This document shows positions 42,663 to 48,990 of a DNA stretch of 48,990 nt, one piece after another. The stretch covers positions 1 to 48,990 of the forward strand of contig CANCOY010000010.1 in assembly GCA_947379865.1 (NCBI GenBank), read 5' to 3'. How positions within the stretch are numbered: position 1 is the stretch's first letter; each line of letters begins with the position of its first letter. Below the pieces are notes generated by a model. The model searched no databases and was not told the DNA's origin. It was given only the letters and a program-made list of their open reading frames with translations. This DNA comes from Acetobacteraceae bacterium (GTDB lineage: Bacteria; Pseudomonadota; Alphaproteobacteria; Zavarziniales; Zavarziniaceae). The position numbers were made by a program, and so were the translations under genes.

Positions 42663-43712
42663 TCAGGGGCTGTTGGAGGGCCAATGGCGGGGCAGGGGAC
42701 GTGCCTCGCCAACCTTCAGCAGCCAGGCCCGGTCTGGCCCCAGGCCGCGCTCCTCTGCGGCCTTGCGAAAGCGCTCGGCCGGTTCCAGCACGGGTTCGTC
42801 GGTCAGCACGATGGTGCCCCAGTGCATGCCAAGCGTTACATGCGCCCCCACATCCCGGCCAATGTCCAGGCCCTCTTCCGGGTTGGCGTGCACCGGCCGC
42901 ATCATCGTCTGCGGGTCATAGGCACCGATGCCCACCACGGCGAGGTCAAAGGGGCCGTGTGTCATGCCGATGGCGCGGAATACCGGGCCATGGCCCGTAT
43001 CGCCCGAAAAATAGACATGGGCGCCCGGCCCCGACCCATCCCCAGGCAGCGGCCCGCGAAAGGCAAATGAGGCCCAAAGGGTCCGGTTGCGGTCCCGCGC
43101 GCCCCGGCCAGAGAAATGAATGGCCGGCAGAGCCGTGACTTCGACGCCGCCGATGGTCGTATGATCGGACCAGTCCAGTTCATGCACCCTCGAAAAACCA
43201 CGCTTGGCAAAGAATTGTCCCAGGCGAAGCGGGCAGACGATGTCGATGTCATGGCGGCGCTCAGCCAGTTCGCCCAGGGTCCATTCACACAGATGGTCGT
43301 AATGGTCGTGGCTGAGCACGATGGCGTCGAAATGGGGCAGGCGCCGGGGATGGATTGCGGCCGCAACATAGCGGCGCGGGCCGATGTTGCGCGGGCCGGC
43401 GACCAGGCCAAGATAAGGGTCAGTCAGAAAGGTGACGCCTGCAATCCGGATCAGGAAACTGGCATGGCCAAGCCACAGGATCCCGTCGTGGCCCTCAAGT
43501 GCGGCCCATTGCGCCAGCGCCTCGCTCTCACCAAGCGAGTGGTCCGGCGGCAGCATGATCGGGCGGCGGTTCTTGGTGATCTGGCGGGCAAAGAATGCCG
43601 CCGCTTCCTTCAGACCTACCTGGCGCACGGGGCTGCCCGGAGGGTTGGCAAAGCGGCCATCGGGCAGATGGTGTGCAGGGTGGCCCTTGCCGGGCCGATC
43701 GGGCGCATTCAT
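42663..43712 (-). CDS. metallo-beta-lactamase-fold hydrolase, NAPE-PLD-like
   Basis: A 349-residue metallo-hydrolase. Signature: LGHASFLIRIAGVTFLTDPY, then the metal motif SHDHYDHLCEW (HxHxDH), ALPAIHFSGRGARDRNRTLW, VYFSGDTGHG with the bridging Asp, and a late GMHWGTI His. This order fits NAPE-hydrolysing phospholipase D and related UlaG-like enzymes, which cleave phospholipid head groups or lactones. The ATG at 43712 follows a GTG at 43721; neither has an ideal ribosome site. It is 45 bp downstream of the CoA-transferase on the same strand. Substrate unproven. Confidence 0.85.
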   Translation of the reverse strand: MNAPDRPGKGHPAHHLPDGRFANPPGSPVRQVGLKEAAAFFARQITKNRRPIMLPPDHSLGESEALAQWAALEGHDGILWLGHASFLIRIAGVTFLTDPYLGLVAGPRNIGPRRYVAAAIHPRRLPHFDAIVLSHDHYDHLCEWTLGELAERRHDIDIVCPLRLGQFFAKRGFSRVHELDWSDHTTIGGVEVTALPAIHFSGRGARDRNRTLWASFAFRGPLPGDGSGPGAHVYFSGDTGHGPVFRAIGMTHGPFDLAVVGIGAYDPQTMMRPVHANPEEGLDIGRDVGAHVTLGMHWGTIVLTDEPVLEPAERFRKAAEERGLGPDRAWLLKVGEARPLPRHWPSNSP

Positions 43713-43757
43713 TCCTTGCACATAGGGCGTTGGCAGGCTGGCGGCAAGACCGTTCTG

Positions 43758-45008
43758 CTACATGGCCCGCCGCATCTCTGCCCATGCCTTGGCAAGGGAT
43801 TCCCGGTGGGCGGGGGCTGCAATGGCAATCAGGGCCTCGGCGCGGGCGTCGAGGTCCAGATGGCGAATGCGCGCAACGCCATGTTCCGTCACCACCACAT
43901 CAAGATCGGTGCGGCTGAGAGAGACGCTGGGCGAGGCAAGGCGGGGCACGATGCGCGTAATGGCGCCGGCCTTTGCGGTGGACTGCAGGCCGATGATGGC
44001 CATGCCGCGGGGCGAGCGCATGGCGGCCCTGGCGAAATCGGGCGCCCCACCCACACCGCTCACCATGCGCGTGCCCTGCCATTCGATATTGGCCTGTCCC
44101 AGCAGATCGACCTCCAGGGCCGAATTGATGGCATGGAATTTTTCGACGCCCAGCAGCGAGGCGGTGCCGTGGGTGATGTTGGCATCAGCGAATTCCGCCA
44201 GATCGTGCTCCACGGCAAAGGCAAGCAGGCCAGCCGTGCCATAGGCGACACCCGTGATGTGCCGGCCACCGGGCGCCAGCGCGCCAGCTTCCGCCATGTC
44301 GCGATAGGCGTCCGAGATCATCCCGCCCCGGATGACGAGATTGCGGTGGTGGATAAGCTTGCGTGGCACGGCACCCGGCGCGCCACCAATACCGGTCTGG
44401 ATGGCGGCGCCATCGGGGATCAATTCGGCGATCAGATCGGCAATGCGATGGACATCAGGCCCCACCTCGGGATCGCTGCCAAGGATGATCGGCGCCGGGG
44501 CTTCCACCACCACATCAAAGGCCGACAGTGGCATGCTGGGGCTGCGGCGAGGGCGGGGCAGATTGGGGTTGATCATGGCAATGGCACGCCGCGCTGCCGG
44601 CACCACGATGGGTGCAAAATCTGGCGCCGTGCCAAAGCTGACCATGCCCTGGGCATCTGGCGGTGTAACCTGAACAATAGCAACATCCAGTGCCGCCGGC
44701 CCCGCCAGCCAGGCCGCGATCTGGCTGTAGCACAGCGGCAGATGACGCACCCGCCCGGCCGCAAAGGAGTCCTTCAGGACGGCGGGCATCATGAAGGTCG
44801 TCAGCCGCGAGGTGGGGTCGAGGGCGGCATAATCGAAATCACTCATGCCCGGCACCAGGCACGAAACGAAGTGGACGCTACGCGTGCGCCCGGGATCACG
44901 GGTCAGCAGCTCGCGCAGCGCCAGTGGCTCGGCCACCGTGCCGGAGACATAGACGTTGAGGCCCGGCTGGAGCGCGTCCAGCAGGCGGGTGGGATCGGTG
45001 GAGGTCAT
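43758..45008 (-). CDS. acetyl-CoA hydrolase/4-hydroxybutyrate CoA-transferase family enzyme
   Basis: A 416-residue class I CoA-transferase. The central block TGIGGAPGAVPRKLIHHRNL (about residue 205) and the active-site region FHAINSALEVDLLGQANIEW (about residue 285), with the catalytic Glu in EVDLLGQ, are family hallmarks; a late SGVGGAPDFARAA follows. It moves CoA between short acids or hydrolyses acyl-CoA. The ATG at 45008 overlaps the thiolase stop (ATGA), so the two are translated together, suggesting that CoA is shuttled from thiolysis products. Confidence 0.88.
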   Translation of the reverse strand: MTSTDPTRLLDALQPGLNVYVSGTVAEPLALRELLTRDPGRTRSVHFVSCLVPGMSDFDYAALDPTSRLTTFMMPAVLKDSFAAGRVRHLPLCYSQIAAWLAGPAALDVAIVQVTPPDAQGMVSFGTAPDFAPIVVPAARRAIAMINPNLPRPRRSPSMPLSAFDVVVEAPAPIILGSDPEVGPDVHRIADLIAELIPDGAAIQTGIGGAPGAVPRKLIHHRNLVIRGGMISDAYRDMAEAGALAPGGRHITGVAYGTAGLLAFAVEHDLAEFADANITHGTASLLGVEKFHAINSALEVDLLGQANIEWQGTRMVSGVGGAPDFARAAMRSPRGMAIIGLQSTAKAGAITRIVPRLASPSVSLSRTDLDVVVTEHGVARIRHLDLDARAEALIAIAAPAHRESLAKAWAEMRRAM

Positions 45009-46201
45009 GCGCGTTCGAAGATTGCCGCCACGCCCTGGCCGCCGCCAACGCACATAGTCTCCAGGCCGTAACGGCCGCCGCGCCGCTTCAACTCATGCAG
45101 CAGGGTGGCAAGGATGCGCACGCCCGTGGCCCCGATGGGATGGCCCAGCGAAATGCCCGAGCCGTTCACGTTCAGCTTGTCCCGCTCGTCCCAGTGCCAG
45201 CCCTTGAGTACGCCCAGCACCTGGGCGGCAAAGGCCTCGTTCAACTCGACCAGATCGATGTCGTTCCAGCCAAGGCCGGTGCGCTTGAACAGGCGCTCCA
45301 CCGCTGGCACCGGGCCAAGGCCCATGGTGCCGGGATGGCAGCCCGCCGCCGCCCAGCCCACCATGAAACCCATGGGATCAAGGCTCAGCGAGGCCAGCTT
45401 GTCTTCGGCCACCACAAGGCAGGCGGCGGCGGCATCGTTCTGCTGGCTGGAATTGCCGGCGGTCACCACCCCACCCTTGATGATGGGCCGCAGCGCCGCC
45501 ATGGACTCAAGTGTTACGTCGGTGCGGATGCCCTCGTCGCTGGCAAAGCGCAGGGGATCGCCCTTTTTCTGGGGGATGGAGATTTCCACCAGTTCCTCGG
45601 CAAAGCGGCCGGCCTGCCAGGCGGCGGCGGCGCGGCGATGGCTTTCAACCGCATAGGCGTCGGAGTCTTCGCGGCTGATGGCGCAATCGCGGGCGACGTT
45701 TTCCGCCGTCTCGATCATGCCAGAGATAACGCCAAAGCGTTCCACCGGCTGGGAGCGTTCACGGCCGCGTTCCAGCCGGTCGTAGAGGGTTACAGAACCA
45801 GCCCGGGCGCCCCCGCGCATGGAGGTGGTGTAGTACTCGACATTGCTCATGCTCTCGACGCCGCCGGCGATCACCACATCGGCAGCGCCGGTCTGGATCA
45901 TCATGGCGGCATTGGCGATGGCCTGCAGGCCGCCACCACAGCGCCGGTCCACCTGCACGCCCGGCACCTCGATGGGCAGGCCTGCCGCAAGGGCCGCCCA
46001 GCGGCCAATGCACGGTGCCTCGCCATTGGCATAGCTCTGGGCAAAGACCACGTCGTCGATCAGCGCCGGATCAATGCCGCTGCGCTTGACCACCGCGTCC
46101 GTTACAGCGGCGGCAAGGCGCTCGGCCGGAATGGACTGCAGACTGCCCTGGAACTTGCCCACACCAGTGCGGACGGGGGTGACGATGGCGGCACGCCGCA
46201 T
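45005..46201 (-). CDS. acetyl-CoA acyltransferase (thiolase)
   Basis: A 398-residue thiolase. The nucleophile is Cys88 in VDRRCGGGLQAIANA (SGLQ in most thiolases is GGLQ here). Later LVELNEAFAAQVL, the His motif GSGISLGHPIGATG, and the second Cys in MCVGGGQGVAAIFERA near the C-terminus complete the active site. It cleaves beta-ketoacyl-CoA. ATG 46201 was chosen; AAAGG lies 9 nt upstream, inside a 14-bp direct repeat that also occurs at the end of the acyl-CoA dehydrogenase gene. It overlaps the CoA-transferase by 4 nt. Its original partner upstream was probably the dehydrogenase. Confidence 0.93.
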   Translation of the reverse strand: MRRAAIVTPVRTGVGKFQGSLQSIPAERLAAAVTDAVVKRSGIDPALIDDVVFAQSYANGEAPCIGRWAALAAGLPIEVPGVQVDRRCGGGLQAIANAAMMIQTGAADVVIAGGVESMSNVEYYTTSMRGGARAGSVTLYDRLERGRERSQPVERFGVISGMIETAENVARDCAISREDSDAYAVESHRRAAAAWQAGRFAEELVEISIPQKKGDPLRFASDEGIRTDVTLESMAALRPIIKGGVVTAGNSSQQNDAAAACLVVAEDKLASLSLDPMGFMVGWAAAGCHPGTMGLGPVPAVERLFKRTGLGWNDIDLVELNEAFAAQVLGVLKGWHWDERDKLNVNGSGISLGHPIGATGVRILATLLHELKRRGGRYGLETMCVGGGQGVAAIFERA

Positions 46202-46209
46202 GGGGAGGA

Positions 46210-46223
46210 ACCTTTCGCTCAGA
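46210..46223. repeat. left copy of 14-bp direct repeat flanking an AT-rich insert
   Basis: ACCTTTCGCTCAGA occurs here and again at 47024-47037 in the same orientation. This copy carries the ribosome site of the thiolase gene (AAAGG on the minus strand). Confidence 0.85.
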
Positions 46224-46256
46224 CATCTATGATTGTTGTTTCGATTGAAAATTTTA

Positions 46257-46271
46257 TGCCATGTTATGGCA
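46257..46271. repeat. TGCCAT-GTT-ATGGCA inverted repeat upstream of thiolase
   Basis: A perfect 6-bp inverted repeat with a 3-nt centre, 56 bp upstream of the thiolase start and inside the putative insert. It has the form of a dimer-bound operator; no regulator is known. Confidence 0.4.
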
Positions 46272-46326
46272 AATCCGTTTTGCATCCTAGTCGGTGCTTA
46301 TTGTGCCTACTTCAGGGTCCTTGGCG

Positions 46327-46356
46327 AAAAAATGCTGCTCAGAGGACCGAGCAGCA
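46327..46356 (-). terminator. leftward intrinsic terminator inside the insert
   Basis: Reading leftward, TGCTGCTC and GAGCAGCA (46349-46356 and 46333-46340) form a perfect 8-bp stem with an 8-nt loop, followed directly by TTTTTT (46327-46332). It would stop transcripts coming from the small membrane gene and the acyl-CoA dehydrogenase before the thiolase. Confidence 0.75.
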
Positions 46357-46522
46357 GGGGACAGAGGAAAGACTTCGGTGTCAAAAAGTGCCAACTTTCA
46401 ATCGATGGCGAGCCATATTGAGGCAAAGAGCCGTCTCCTTTTTTTGAGGCTGTGAGAGAGCGGTTCTAAAATGGGACGTCGATCTAATGCCCTTTGGAGA
46501 AGGTCACTGTGAATATTTCTCA

Positions 46523-46855
46523 CTATTGTTGCTTTGATATGCCGCCAATTGTTGTCATATAAGAGGGCATTAAAAGACCACCAATAGCCCCAAACGCTAA
46601 TGATAATGTTAGAGTCAAAATGATATATCCAATATATTTACTTTCTAGATTTTTAATTTTTAAAATAAATATAGACATTGTAGTGCAGTATATTGCTGCT
46701 AAGACTTGACCTACGAAAACGCTATTTTGCAAATTTTTTGGAAGTGAATACAGAATAAGTATTAGAATTGTCATTCCAATCATGAAATGCAAAAAATAGA
46801 ACAAAAATGCGCTTTTCACTGATTTTTTATTTTCGAATCCAAATAAAAATTCCAT
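46523..46855 (-). CDS. small membrane protein, unrecognised, AT-rich
   Basis: A 110-residue protein with three hydrophobic helices (about residues 17-37, 46-66 and 74-96) and a Lys-rich cytoplasmic start (ENKKSVKS). I chose ATG 46855, with GGCGGA upstream; the frame goes back to 46978, but that extension (an RGVEWSQPSSDADF region) is not hydrophobic and looks unrelated. Codon use is AT-rich (AAA, ATT, TTT) and unlike every neighbour, a sign of transfer. The FENKKSVKSAFLFY start resembles, vaguely, small membrane proteins of mobile DNA. I do not recognise the family. It is followed by an intrinsic terminator. Confidence 0.6.
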   Translation of the reverse strand: MEFLFGFENKKSVKSAFLFYFLHFMIGMTILILILYSLPKNLQNSVFVGQVLAAIYCTTMSIFILKIKNLESKYIGYIILTLTLSLAFGAIGGLLMPSYMTTIGGISKQQ

Positions 46856-47023
46856 GATTTTTCCGCCTTGCACTCTCATGGCTTGGGATTTTTGGCTCAA
46901 GCGAAAGTCGGCGTCCGAAGAAGGCTGCGACCATTCGACACCTCTTAATGGTAGCATAAAGCCTTTTTTTGACAACAAAGAATCGTCATCGTTTGCCCTC
47001 TCCTTCGGTAACGTACTGTAATG

Positions 47024-47037
47024 ACCTTTCGCTCAGA
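47024..47037. repeat. right copy of 14-bp direct repeat flanking the AT-rich insert
   Basis: Identical to 46210-46223. On the minus strand it contains the TGA stop codon of the acyl-CoA dehydrogenase (47033-47035) followed by GCGAAAGGT. Confidence 0.85.
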
Positions 47038-48205
47038 AGGATTTGGGCATGCCCAACACGTGGGTGCCGACGTGGCTCAGGATCAGATTGGTGGAGATGG
47101 GGGCCACCTGATAGAGGCGGGTTTCGCGGAACTTGCGTTCGATATCGTATTCCTCGGCAAAGCCGAAGCCGCCGTGGGTCTGGATGCAGGTGTCGGCCGC
47201 AAACCACGAGGCTTCGGAGGCCAGCATCTTGGACATATTGGCTTCCGAGCCGCAGGGCAGGCCGGCATCGAACAGGGCGGCAGCCTTGTCCACCATCAGG
47301 GCGGCGGCCGAGACCTGGACATAAGCGCGCGCAATGGGGAATTGCACGCCCTGGTTCTCGCCAATGGCGCGGCCAAAGACAGAGCGGTCGCGGGCATAGG
47401 CGCTGGCGCGGTCGATGAAGAAGCGCCCGTCGCCAATGCACTCTGCGGCAATCAGCACGCGTTCGGCATTCATGCCGTCGATGATGTACTTGAAGCCCTG
47501 GCCTTCCTTGCCGATCAGGTTCTCCACGGGCACCTTCATGTCGTCAAAGAACAGTTCGGTGGTGGCGTGGTTCAGCATGGTGCGGATCGGCCTGATGGTA
47601 AGGCCGTTGCCCTTGGCCTCGTTCATTTCGACGATCAGCACCGACATGCCGTCGGTCGGCTTGGCCGCATCCTCGCGGGCGGTGGTGCGGCACAACAGGA
47701 CCATAAGGTCTGAATGCTCGGCCCGCGAAATCCACACCTTCTGGCCGTTGACCACATAATGATCGCCCTCGCGCCTGGCGAAGGTGCGCAGGCGGGTGGT
47801 GTCGGTGCCGCTGGTGGGCTCCGTCACGCCAAAGGCCTGCAGCCGCAGCTCACCCTTGGCAATCGCGGGCAGGTACTTTGCCTTCTGTTCCGGGCTGCCA
47901 TGCCGCAGGATGGTGCCCATGGTGTACATCTGGGCATGGCAGGCGCCGCCATTGCAGCCAGAGCGATGGATCTCTTCCAGAATGGCCGTTGCCGCACCCA
48001 GGCCAAGGCCAGAGCCGCCATATTCTTCCGGGATCAGGACCGAGAGAAAACCCTCGCGCGTCAGCGCCTGAACGAATTCGGTGGGATAGGCGCGTTCGCG
48101 GTCCAGCGCCTGCCAATAGGGGCCGGGAAACTCGGCGCAGAGCCGGCGGACCGACTCACGGATCTCTGGGAAGCTTTCGCTCTGGGCCTCTGTCACGGCG
48201 GTCAT
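47033..48205 (-). CDS. acyl-CoA dehydrogenase
   Basis: A 390-residue FAD flavoenzyme that introduces a double bond into an acyl-CoA. N-terminal helical domain with VLIPEEYGGSGLGLG (about residues 55-70), the flavin-binding block LQAFGVTEPTSGTDTTRL (about residue 122), VNGQKVWISRAEHSD, and the C-terminal IQTHGGFGFAEEYDIERKFR containing a candidate catalytic Glu. The usual GT-x-E-I end is replaced by VAPISTNLI. ATG 48205 has its AGAGG directly adjacent; a GTG three codons on (48196) has better spacing. It follows the SDR gene on the same strand and was probably joined to the thiolase before an insertion. Confidence 0.92.
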   Translation of the reverse strand: MTAVTEAQSESFPEIRESVRRLCAEFPGPYWQALDRERAYPTEFVQALTREGFLSVLIPEEYGGSGLGLGAATAILEEIHRSGCNGGACHAQMYTMGTILRHGSPEQKAKYLPAIAKGELRLQAFGVTEPTSGTDTTRLRTFARREGDHYVVNGQKVWISRAEHSDLMVLLCRTTAREDAAKPTDGMSVLIVEMNEAKGNGLTIRPIRTMLNHATTELFFDDMKVPVENLIGKEGQGFKYIIDGMNAERVLIAAECIGDGRFFIDRASAYARDRSVFGRAIGENQGVQFPIARAYVQVSAAALMVDKAAALFDAGLPCGSEANMSKMLASEASWFAADTCIQTHGGFGFAEEYDIERKFRETRLYQVAPISTNLILSHVGTHVLGMPKSF

Positions 48206-48288
48206 CCTCTTTCACATGGGCGCAGATTGCCGCCAGACGCCGGCATTCGCCAGCCTCCGGCGGCCGTTTTGCGCGGGATCCGCCGGGA

Positions 48289-48990
48289 TCAGATGACCTC
48301 GCCGGCAAAGACCTCGTTCGTGGTGTCGAGGGCGACAAGGTTTGGCCGGGCGAGCGGCAGGAAGCGGCTGCGCAGGCTTGCCTGGGTCCAGCCCCTTGCA
48401 TCGTGGATGGTGTGGGTGGGGCGGGGCTGGTTCATGACGCTGATTTCATTGCCGCGCACGGCAAAAACCTGGCCGCTGACCTCGCGGGCATCGTCGGCCA
48501 GCAGGAAGGTGGCAAGGGGCGCGATCTTGGCAGCCGTCATTTCCTTCACGGTCTCGCGGAATTCGTCGGTGTCGCAACCGGGGATGGAGGCAACCATCCG
48601 TGTATAGGCAAAGGGCGCAATGCAGTTGGAGCGCACACCAGCCCGTGCCAGATCAAGCGCGAGCGAGCGCGACAGGCCCACAATGCCCAGTTTGGCCGCT
48701 GCGTAATTGGCCTGGCCCACATTGCCCACCAGACCAGAGGTTGAGGTGATGTGCACAAAAGATCCGCCATTGCCCTGCTCGCGGAAGATCTGGGCGGCGG
48801 TGCGGCTGATGTTGAAGGCGCCGTAAAGGTGGACCTTCATGACCGCATCAAAGTCGTTGTAGGACATCTTCCAGACCATACGGTCGCGCAGGATGCCGGC
48901 ATTGTTCACCACGCCGTCCAGCCGCCCAAAGGCCTCGACCGCGCCGCGCACGATGGCCTCGGCCGGGCCGGGCTCCGAGACGTCGCGGGT
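48289..48990 (-). CDS. short-chain dehydrogenase, 3-hydroxyacyl-CoA type (5' end cut by window)
   Basis: The frame is open to the right edge, so the cofactor-binding N-terminus is missing; about 233 residues are visible. Seen: VVNNAGILRDRMVWKMSY, the catalytic Ser in ITSTSGLVG and YAAAKLG, then IAPFAYTRMVASIPG and a C-terminal extension. The NAGILRDRMVWKM and IAPFAYTRM blocks resemble SDR domains of peroxisomal-type multifunctional beta-oxidation enzymes. It lies 83 bp upstream of the acyl-CoA dehydrogenase on the same strand, so it should supply the 3-hydroxyacyl step. Exact substrate unknown. Confidence 0.85.
   Translation of the reverse strand, partial: TRDVSEPGPAEAIVRGAVEAFGRLDGVVNNAGILRDRMVWKMSYNDFDAVMKVHLYGAFNISRTAAQIFREQGNGGSFVHITSTSGLVGNVGQANYAAAKLGIVGLSRSLALDLARAGVRSNCIAPFAYTRMVASIPGCDTDEFRETVKEMTAAKIAPLATFLLADDAREVSGQVFAVRGNEISVMNQPRPTHTIHDARGWTQASLRSRFLPLARPNLVALDTTNEVFAGEVI

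Larger units (their letters stand above)
46224..47023. mobile_element. putative 0.8-kb insertion between acyl-CoA dehydrogenase and thiolase genes
   Basis: This AT-rich segment is bounded by perfect 14-bp direct repeats and differs strongly in composition from the GC-rich genes on both sides. It holds one small membrane-protein gene, a leftward terminator and several inverted repeats. If it and one repeat copy are removed, the dehydrogenase TGA is followed by GCGAAAGGTTCCTCCCC and the thiolase ATG, an ideal operon junction. No transposase or clear terminal inverted repeats are seen (the ends share only CAT). Short motifs at 46381-46398 and 46465-46477 faintly recall insertion-sequence ends, from memory only. 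The type of element is undetermined. Confidence 0.6.

Noticed and set aside
43116..45071. 651-codon open frame on the plus strand
   Set aside because: It runs opposite the CoA-transferase and the metallo-hydrolase, both with intact active-site motifs.
46380..46480. Ends of an IS21-type insertion sequence
   Set aside because: Two short motifs look similar from memory, but no transposase gene, paired terminal repeats or matching duplication at those points was found.
46856..46978. N-terminal extension of the small membrane protein
   Set aside because: The added 41 residues are polar and unlike the rest, and a ribosome site precedes the ATG at 46855; kept only as an alternative start.
1..48990. 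CRISPR arrays, tRNA and rRNA genes
   Set aside because: No regularly spaced repeats, tRNA cloverleaf segments or rRNA-like conserved stretches were seen on reading either strand.

Overview
The window is GC-rich, densely coded DNA from a Gram-negative bacterium, most likely an alphaproteobacterium. I infer this from the DUF1489 protein, the PilN/GspL-like type II secretion layout and the many lipid/alicyclic-catabolism enzymes. No rRNA, tRNA, CRISPR array or intact transposase gene was seen. Both ends cut through genes: an anchored alpha/beta hydrolase on the left and an SDR dehydrogenase on the right.

Layout. 1-6.6 kb: alpha/beta hydrolase, Baeyer-Villiger-type flavin monooxygenase, Nudix protein, UPF0104 membrane protein, GST and a Bcr/CflA efflux pump. 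6.8-13.4 kb: a rightward run with a BadI-like ring hydrolase, two nitronate-monooxygenase-family flavoproteins, an AMP-forming acyl-CoA ligase, a luciferase-like monooxygenase and an overlapping alpha/beta hydrolase. It ends at a strong convergent hairpin and reads as a catabolic unit for a cyclic carboxylic acid. 13.4-18.4 kb: a 2-hydroxyacid dehydrogenase, a coupled nucleotidyltransferase/CDP-alcohol phosphotransferase pair, an AT-rich spacer and a leaderless right-handed beta-helix protein. 18.5-27.6 kb: a second luciferase-like monooxygenase, an amidohydrolase, DUF1489, ilvD, glcB, a PHB-depolymerase-like esterase and a ferritin-like protein. 27.6-31.4 kb: a 33-bp palindrome, an MMPL-type RND transporter and an SDR.

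31.5-41.7 kb: a type II secretion locus gspE-F-H-I-J-L-M-N-D-K with many overlapping genes. The major pseudopilin gspG is on the opposite strand, convergent with gspK. The prepilin peptidase gene is not in the window. 41.8-49 kb: an SDR, an NAPE-PLD-like metallo-hydrolase, and a leftward beta-oxidation set (SDR, acyl-CoA dehydrogenase, thiolase, CoA-transferase).

The most striking local structure is between the acyl-CoA dehydrogenase and the thiolase. A perfect 14-bp direct repeat (46210-46223 and 47024-47037) flanks an AT-rich 800-bp segment that carries a small membrane-protein gene and a leftward intrinsic terminator. Removing the segment plus one repeat copy recreates a compact operon junction, so it looks like an insertion that split a beta-oxidation operon.

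Together the genes suggest an organism that oxidises and opens cyclic or lipid-like substrates (BVMO, two luciferase-like oxygenases, BadI-like hydrolase, ligase, beta-oxidation enzymes), feeds acetyl/glyoxylate units through malate synthase G, and handles hydrophobic compounds with RND and MFS pumps. All functions are read from sequence motifs and remembered family patterns; no database search was run.
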